This document shows positions 31,385 through 35,750 of a stretch of DNA of 35,750 nt, one piece after another. The translations under genes were made by a program, and so were the position numbers. Location: assembly GCA_002394605.1 (NCBI GenBank), contig DGUI01000030.1, forward strand, positions 1 to 35,750. The letters run 5' to 3'. This DNA comes from Mageeibacillus sp. UBA4314 (GTDB taxonomy: Bacteria; Bacillota; Clostridia; Saccharofermentanales; Saccharofermentanaceae). The first letter of the stretch is position 1, and each line of letters starts with the position of its first letter. The notes beneath the pieces were generated by a model. The model did not search any database and was not told the origin of the DNA. It saw only the letters and a program-made list of their open reading frames with translations.

Positions 31385-32203
31385 GGCCCTGACAACAGGT
31401 AAGACATACTCGAAGACGGCTTTTGCAAAGCCGTCTTCTTCACATCTGGAAGTAATATACGATGCTGCATTAAGGATGGCATCATCGGAGTTGCCCATGG
31501 CAATCCCGTGTGCGGCATCTTCGATCATTGACAGATCGTTTTCCGAATCACCGATCGCGAAAGTATTCTCCCTCGGTATCCCCAGACGGTCTGCAAGCGT
31601 GAGGAGACCGTAGCCCTTGGAAACGCCGCTTGCCATTACATCGTAGAATGTCGGCCCGGAGGAAACCACATAAAGGTCAGGATCGCTCTTCAGGTCTTCT
31701 GCGATCTCATCGCAGACATTGATCAGGAGAAATTTGTTGAAATCGGGAACGTTTCCGTTCAAAAATGACTCATCGATCTTATAGACCGGGGCTTTCAGCT
31801 CATCCGGAAGGCCTTCATTATATGCGTCGCAGAACCACTGCCTGGAACTGTTGGGGCACAGGAAGACGCCTTCCGTACTGTACAAAGTGCAGTCTACTCC
31901 ACGCTTGAGAAATAATGACAGGAGATATTTCAGCTTCTCGGGCGGAAAATCAGCCGAGAAGATGTGCTGCCTGGTCCTGCTGTCCCATAAGGCACTGCCG
32001 TTGCCCGTTATGAGAGGGACATCTATCCCGAGTTTGGAAGCGAATTTATCTACCAGGAACGAAGATCTTCCGGTGGCGATCGTCAAAGCTACGCCGTTAT
32101 CCTTAAGTGCCCTGCAGGCACGAAGATTCTCTTCTGATACGTCCTTGGCGGGCATGACGAGCGTAAGATCCATGTCCGTAGCCATTAAATACCTGTATCT
32201 CAT
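31355..32203 (-). CDS. Cof-type HAD-superfamily hydrolase
   Basis: This is a HAD phosphatase of the Cof/YidA subfamily, probably acting on sugar phosphates or similar small metabolites. ATG 32203 follows a GGAG site and gives 282 residues; the frame is open 20 codons further upstream without support. Motif I is TDMDLTLV (nucleophile Asp10, acid Asp12), where the usual glycine after the second aspartate is leucine. Motif II is ATGRS, a cap domain follows, and motif IV is GDSENDLSM with GIAMGNS. The C-terminal ten codons overlap the end of pgcA. Confidence 0.88.
   Translation of the reverse strand: MRYRYLMATDMDLTLVMPAKDVSEENLRACRALKDNGVALTIATGRSSFLVDKFASKLGIDVPLITGNGSALWDSRTRQHIFSADFPPEKLKYLLSLFLKRGVDCTLYSTEGVFLCPNSSRQWFCDAYNEGLPDELKAPVYKIDESFLNGNVPDFNKFLLINVCDEIAEDLKSDPDLYVVSSGPTFYDVMASGVSKGYGLLTLADRLGIPRENTFAIGDSENDLSMIEDAAHGIAMGNSDDAILNAASYITSRCEEDGFAKAVFEYVLPVVRASDTELPLNE
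31412..31438 (+). terminator. Strong hairpin after pgcA, inside the HAD coding sequence
   Basis: GAAGACGGCTTT (31412-31423) pairs perfectly with AAAGCCGTCTTC (31427-31438) around a three-base loop, 28 bases past the pgcA stop. Only TT follows before a mixed sequence, so termination may be weak or use another mechanism. It is also the codons for the HAD segment EEDGFAKAVFE. Confidence 0.5.
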
Positions 32204-32282
32204 ATATATCTCCATTCGAAAAGCGTACGGGATAATGATAATTGGCAACGTGATTTTACACAATAGTTACCTCTCATTTGTG

Positions 32283-32310
32283 TTGCAAATTTTACTATTA
32301 TTGCTATATT
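32283..32310 (+). promoter_or_regulatory. Candidate promoter of the VanW-domain gene
   Basis: TTGCAA (32283-32288) and TATATT (32305-32310) are 16 bases apart. A second -10, TATAAT at 32318-32323, lies further on but has no matching -35. The gap is AT-rich and shared with the divergent HAD gene. Confidence 0.5.
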
Positions 32311-32363
32311 TAAGAAGTATAATTATGGTGGTTTTGAATACAAGTGGCTACTAAGGGGATTAT

Positions 32364-34331
32364 ATGAAAAGCAGTTCGAACAGAGAACCAAACCAGGGCA
32401 GACCGCAGATCAGAACGGCCAGTCTGAGCAGAAATACAGGTGCACCCGCAGCCGGCAGCGAACCGGTCGTCAGTATGACGGGAGGCATGTTCAGGGAGGA
32501 ACCTTACACGGATCTTGATGCTCAGGAGACAGAAGCTCCCGAGGAAGTTCCGTTTGATTACAGTCTTATGGGAAGACCTAACAGTTCGGCAGTCATGCCT
32601 AAGAAGAGATCAGGTTCAAGTGCTTCAAGACAGAGACCTGCACAGGCAAAGAGAGCTCCTTCCAAGGCTCCTGCCAAGAAGAAGAAGTCGGGCGGCAGTC
32701 CTGCCAAGGCATTTGCCGTCGTTATTGGTTTTATCGCCATCGTTGCAGGCGTGATCGGCCTTATGTTCGCTTTCGGCGTGTTCAAGCCGAGGATCGAGGT
32801 CGTTATGGCTGACGGAACCATGAAGAAGATCAAGGCTGAGTCAGCTTATGCCGAACTTACCGAAGGCAATAAGTACTATGAGGGAACGGTGATCAACGAC
32901 ATCAATGTTGCCGGAATGACCAGGGAAGAGGCTTATGCGGCAGTTTCCAAGGGACTCGAGGCAGCTCCCCTCAATGTAAACATAGATCTCAAGGTCAAGG
33001 ATCTTGTCTATGATCTTGACATGAGTTCACTGTCACTGTCTGTTAACACACAGGAAGTCCTCGATGAGGCATATAAGCTGAACAGGCCTACAAACCCTGA
33101 GGATTTTGATACACTTACAAAGTGCTACAACGAATACCAGAGGATGAAGAATGTCCCTGCGGTATTCCAGACGGCATATACATGTTCCACGGATGGTCTT
33201 ACGGATCTCGTTCACGGGGTTTTGGATCCTCTGGAAGTTACCGAGAAGAATGCGGTTATCACTGATTTCAACAAGTCGAACAATGCTTTTGTGATCGAGC
33301 CTGAAGTCATCGGCCTCCGTATCAACTGCGACAAGGCCGTGGAAGATGTTACCTCCCTTCTCGAAGAAAGACAGTATGAAGGCGTTGTGGAAGTCGAGAC
33401 GACTGATGTTCAGCCCGAAGTAACGATGCAGTTCATCAACGAGAATTTCGGAAGGATATCGTCCTGCACTTCGACCACGACCAAGAACAGGGCGCGTAAC
33501 AACAATATCAGCCAGGCATGTCAGTATATCGACGGTACGATAATCAACCCGGGCGAGCAGTTCTCATACAACGAGACAGTCGGGGAGAGGACTGAGGCAA
33601 GAGGTTTCCAGGAAGCAACGGTCATCAACGGCGGTCAGTACGACCAGGGAATGGGCGGCGGTGTCTGCCAGGTAAGTACGATGGTATATGGTGCAGCTGT
33701 CAAGGCTAACCTTGAGATCGTAAGCAGGAAGCCCCATGCATGGCCTTCCAACTACGTTGATCCCGGACTTGATGCCACCGTTGACTGGGGAAGGATCGAC
33801 TTCGTATTCAGGAACAATACTGATTACCAGGTCGTTATCAGGGCAGAGTTCGACAGCTCCAACAACGCCGTCATCGTATCGATATACGGCAAGAAGCTCC
33901 CTGAAGGACAGCATATCGACTTCATCGCCGTGGTCAATTCGACGACTCCTCACGGAGATGCAGAATATATCGCCAGACCTGATCTTCCCGTAGGTGAGAA
34001 GAATACCGTGCGTAATGCCCATGACGGAATGAACATTACATCCTATAAGGTATGGTTCGATGCCAACGGCAACGAGATCAAGCGTGAGGAAGTTGCTACG
34101 ACGAACTACAGGATGTATGTTAAGAGAGTCGAGTTGGGCACTAAGCTCCCGGGCGGCGGACAGGCGAAGATAGATCCGGCTACCGGAAAGGTGATCACGC
34201 CTACTAACGCGCCTACGGCAACTCCTACGCCTAAGCCGACGTCCACGCCTAAGCCGACGAAGCCGGCAGATCCCACAAAGGCACCGCCTACGGAGACTCC
34301 GGATCCCCCTGAGGGCGGCGGAGATGACTAA
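32364..34331 (+). CDS. VanW-family cell-envelope protein
   Basis: The 655-residue product has a disordered, basic N-terminal cytoplasmic part (residues 1-113, rich in Ser, Lys, Pro), one membrane helix (about 115-139) and a long extracytoplasmic region. That region holds a probable peptidoglycan-binding domain (about 165-335), a VanW domain (about 365-495, with GGGVCQVSTMVYGAAVKANL and RKPHAWPSNYV) and a G5-like segment (about 520-600). It ends in a Thr/Pro-rich tail with TPTPKPT-type repeats (about 613-655), a wall-spanning or linker sequence. VanW proteins occur with vancomycin-resistance loci but their function is unknown and no van genes are present. An AAGGGG site precedes the ATG. A role in envelope maintenance is inferred. 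Confidence 0.88.
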   Translation: MKSSSNREPNQGRPQIRTASLSRNTGAPAAGSEPVVSMTGGMFREEPYTDLDAQETEAPEEVPFDYSLMGRPNSSAVMPKKRSGSSASRQRPAQAKRAPSKAPAKKKKSGGSPAKAFAVVIGFIAIVAGVIGLMFAFGVFKPRIEVVMADGTMKKIKAESAYAELTEGNKYYEGTVINDINVAGMTREEAYAAVSKGLEAAPLNVNIDLKVKDLVYDLDMSSLSLSVNTQEVLDEAYKLNRPTNPEDFDTLTKCYNEYQRMKNVPAVFQTAYTCSTDGLTDLVHGVLDPLEVTEKNAVITDFNKSNNAFVIEPEVIGLRINCDKAVEDVTSLLEERQYEGVVEVETTDVQPEVTMQFINENFGRISSCTSTTTKNRARNNNISQACQYIDGTIINPGEQFSYNETVGERTEARGFQEATVINGGQYDQGMGGGVCQVSTMVYGAAVKANLEIVSRKPHAWPSNYVDPGLDATVDWGRIDFVFRNNTDYQVVIRAEFDSSNNAVIVSIYGKKLPEGQHIDFIAVVNSTTPHGDAEYIARPDLPVGEKNTVRNAHDGMNITSYKVWFDANGNEIKREEVATTNYRMYVKRVELGTKLPGGGQAKIDPATGKVITPTNAPTATPTPKPTSTPKPTKPADPTKAPPTETPDPPEGGGDD

Positions 34332-34357
34332 CTCCTGATCAAGTTTTTTAAGCAAGT

Positions 34358-34394
34358 AAAACGAAGCTCCTGTTATTGTCAGGAGCTTTGTTTT
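34358..34394. terminator. Terminator after the VanW gene
   Basis: AAAACGAAGCTCCTG (34358-34372) pairs with CAGGAGCTTTGTTTT (34380-34394), 15 bp with one G-U pair and a 7-base loop. The A and T ends make it usable in both directions. It overlaps the nifJ promoter. Confidence 0.88.
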
Positions 34395-34404
34395 ATGCTA
34401 TACT
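34376..34404 (+). promoter_or_regulatory. Promoter of nifJ, embedded in the preceding terminator
   Basis: TTGTCA (34376-34381) lies in the terminator loop and right arm; TATACT (34399-34404) follows after 17 bases and is preceded by TGC, an extended -10. Transcription should start near 34411, giving a leader of about 40 bases. Confidence 0.7.
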
Positions 34405-34450
34405 TTTAAACGGTTTTTCTACTATTTTATAAAGAAGAAGGTACTTTTCT

Positions 34451-35750
34451 ATGGCACATGAATTGAAGAAACTGACAATGGACGGCAACGAGGCTGCTGC
34501 GTATACTTCATACGCTTTCACAGAGAATGCCGCCATCTACCCGATCACACCGTCATCACCTATGGCTGACCACACTGATCAATGGGCTCAGCAGGGCAGG
34601 AAGAACATTTTCGGACAGACGGTCAACATTGTTGAGATGGAGTCCGAGGGAGGCGCTGCCGGTGCTGTTCACGGCTCACTCGCCACAGGTGCATTAACAA
34701 CAACTTATACAGCTTCACAGGGTCTCCTCTTGATGATCCCTAACATGTATAAGATCGCAGGCGAACTTCTTCCTTGCGTATTCCATGTTTCAGCAAGAGC
34801 TCTTGCTGCTCATGCACTTAACATCTTCGGTGATCATGCAGACGTTTATGCTTGCCGTCAGACGGGTTTTGCAATGCTCTGCTCCAACTCCGTACAGGAA
34901 GTTGCAGACCTTGCTGCAGTAGCTCATCTTACTGCTATCAGGACAAGAGTTCCTTTCCTTCACTTCTTTGACGGTTTCCGTACATCACACGAGATCCAGA
35001 AGGTCGAGGTCATGGATTATGAAGATCTCGGCAAGCTCGTAGATTACGATGCACTCAAGGAATTCCGCAAGAGATCACTCTCACCTAACCATCCTACACT
35101 CCGTGGTACAGCTCAGAACCCTGATATCTACTTCCAGGGAAGAGAAGCTTCCAACCCGTTCTATCTTGCAGTACCTGATCAGGTTCAGTACTACATGGAT
35201 AAGATCAACGAGATCCGCGGAACTGATTATAAGCTTTACAACTACTATGGTGCAGCTGATGCTGACCGTATCATCATTGCCATGGGTTCTGTCTGTGAGA
35301 CAGCAGAAGAGGTTATCGACTTCCTGAATGCTCACGGCGAGAAGGTTGGTCTCCTTAAGGTACACCTCTACCGTCCTTTCGCAGCTGATAAGCTCCTTGA
35401 GGCTATCCCTTCAACTGTTAAGGCTATCGCAGTCCTCGACAGGACAAAGGAGCCCGGTTCTTATGCAGAGCCTCTCTTCCTCGACGTTGCAGCAGCTTAC
35501 GTCGGCAAGAATGCTCCCAAGCTCATCGGCGGCCGTTACGGTATGGGTTCCAAGGATACAACTCCTGAGACAGTCCTCGCAGTTTATAAGGAGCTCAAGA
35601 AGGATCAGCCCAAGGAGAGATTCACGATCGGTATCGATGATGACGTTACATTCCTCTCACTCGATTGCTCAGAGCAGATCGAGGTTGCAGGCGAAGGTAC
35701 AGTCCAGGCAAGGTTCTGGGGTCTTGGTGCTGACGGTACCGTTGGTGCTA
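34451..35750 (+). CDS. nifJ: Pyruvate:ferredoxin oxidoreductase, N-terminal part
   Basis: This enzyme oxidises pyruvate to acetyl-CoA and CO2 and reduces ferredoxin, a central step in anaerobic metabolism. The frame runs open from ATG 34451 to the window edge, 433 codons, so the 3' part (about two thirds of a roughly 1170-residue protein) is outside. The N-terminal domain has AYTSYAFTENAAIYPITPSSPMAD, EMESEGGAAGAVHG and TTTYTASQGLLLMIPNMYKI. Domain II starts near residue 260 with IIAMGSVCETAEEV and has VHLYRPF and the GGRYGMGSKDTTP segment. AAGAAGG lies 10-15 bases upstream. The promoter overlaps the terminator of the previous gene. Its codon use is strongly biased, as for an abundant protein. 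Confidence 0.95.
   Translation, partial: MAHELKKLTMDGNEAAAYTSYAFTENAAIYPITPSSPMADHTDQWAQQGRKNIFGQTVNIVEMESEGGAAGAVHGSLATGALTTTYTASQGLLLMIPNMYKIAGELLPCVFHVSARALAAHALNIFGDHADVYACRQTGFAMLCSNSVQEVADLAAVAHLTAIRTRVPFLHFFDGFRTSHEIQKVEVMDYEDLGKLVDYDALKEFRKRSLSPNHPTLRGTAQNPDIYFQGREASNPFYLAVPDQVQYYMDKINEIRGTDYKLYNYYGAADADRIIIAMGSVCETAEEVIDFLNAHGEKVGLLKVHLYRPFAADKLLEAIPSTVKAIAVLDRTKEPGSYAEPLFLDVAAAYVGKNAPKLIGGRYGMGSKDTTPETVLAVYKELKKDQPKERFTIGIDDDVTFLSLDCSEQIEVAGEGTVQARFWGLGADGTVGA

Noticed and set aside
32364..34331. VanW gene as evidence of vancomycin resistance
   Set aside because: VanW-domain proteins are common in Clostridia without van operons; no vanA/B ligase, vanH, vanX or VanRS genes are in the window.
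33564..34355. Long open frame (263 codons) opposite the VanW gene
   Set aside because: It is antisense to a well-supported gene, arginine-rich and without family resemblance; it reflects the codon bias of the sense strand.

Overview
The window is a 35.75 kb stretch of a bacterial chromosome, most likely from an anaerobic member of the Clostridia (Bacillota). The evidence is the Bacillota-style S10-spc-alpha ribosomal super-operon order, a zinc-ribbon S14 (RpsZ type), adenylate kinase with a four-cysteine lid, EcfA/EcfT genes placed just after rplQ, a pyruvate:ferredoxin oxidoreductase, a VanW-family protein and strong AGGAGG ribosome binding sites. The genus cannot be settled from the sequence alone. 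There are no tRNA or rRNA genes, insertion sequences, CRISPR arrays or prophage. Genes are tightly packed and no gene-free stretch exceeds 300 bases; the longest is 220 bases, 9648-9867.

Region 1 (1-9356) holds the end of the S10 operon and the spc operon: rplP (5' truncated), rpmC, rpsQ, rplN, rplX, rplE, rpsZ, rpsH, rplF, rplR, rpsE, rpmD, rplO, secY. A strong terminator follows secY. A second, strongly diverged SecY gene comes next with its own -10 element and leads adk, map and infA. A tandem SecY paralogue sitting in the classical secY-adk junction is the most unusual gene-level feature here.

Region 2 (9357-12913) is the alpha operon, rpmJ, rpsM, rpsK, rpsD, rpoA, rplQ. It has a clear promoter, a hairpin at the very start of the transcript, and a 220-base structured gap between rpmJ and rpsM that looks like an undescribed ribosomal-protein leader. 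RplQ carries a basic insertion of about 45-50 residues. The operon ends in a strong terminator.

Region 3 (12890-18910) starts with a promoter built into that terminator, predicted to give a leaderless mRNA for a fused EcfA1-EcfA2 ATPase. EcfT, a ROK glucokinase, TruA, and an NfeD/QmcA (SPFH) membrane pair follow.

Region 4 (18911-25012) has pncB-ppiB (NAD salvage and prolyl isomerase), cysK, a polyprenyl-phosphate sugar transferase, an Rrf2/IscR-like regulator on the minus strand and a GT2 glycosyltransferase. Matching sequences in the cysK and rrf2 promoters suggest that the regulator controls both.

Region 5 (25013-35750) has a YfhO-family membrane glycosyltransferase divergent from the GT2 gene (the CsbB/YfhO pairing known from cell-wall polymer glycosylation), glnA, a phosphoglucomutase, a Cof-type HAD phosphatase, a VanW-domain wall protein and the 5' part of nifJ. 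Convergent pairs here abut or overlap, and their terminators lie inside the neighbouring coding sequence.
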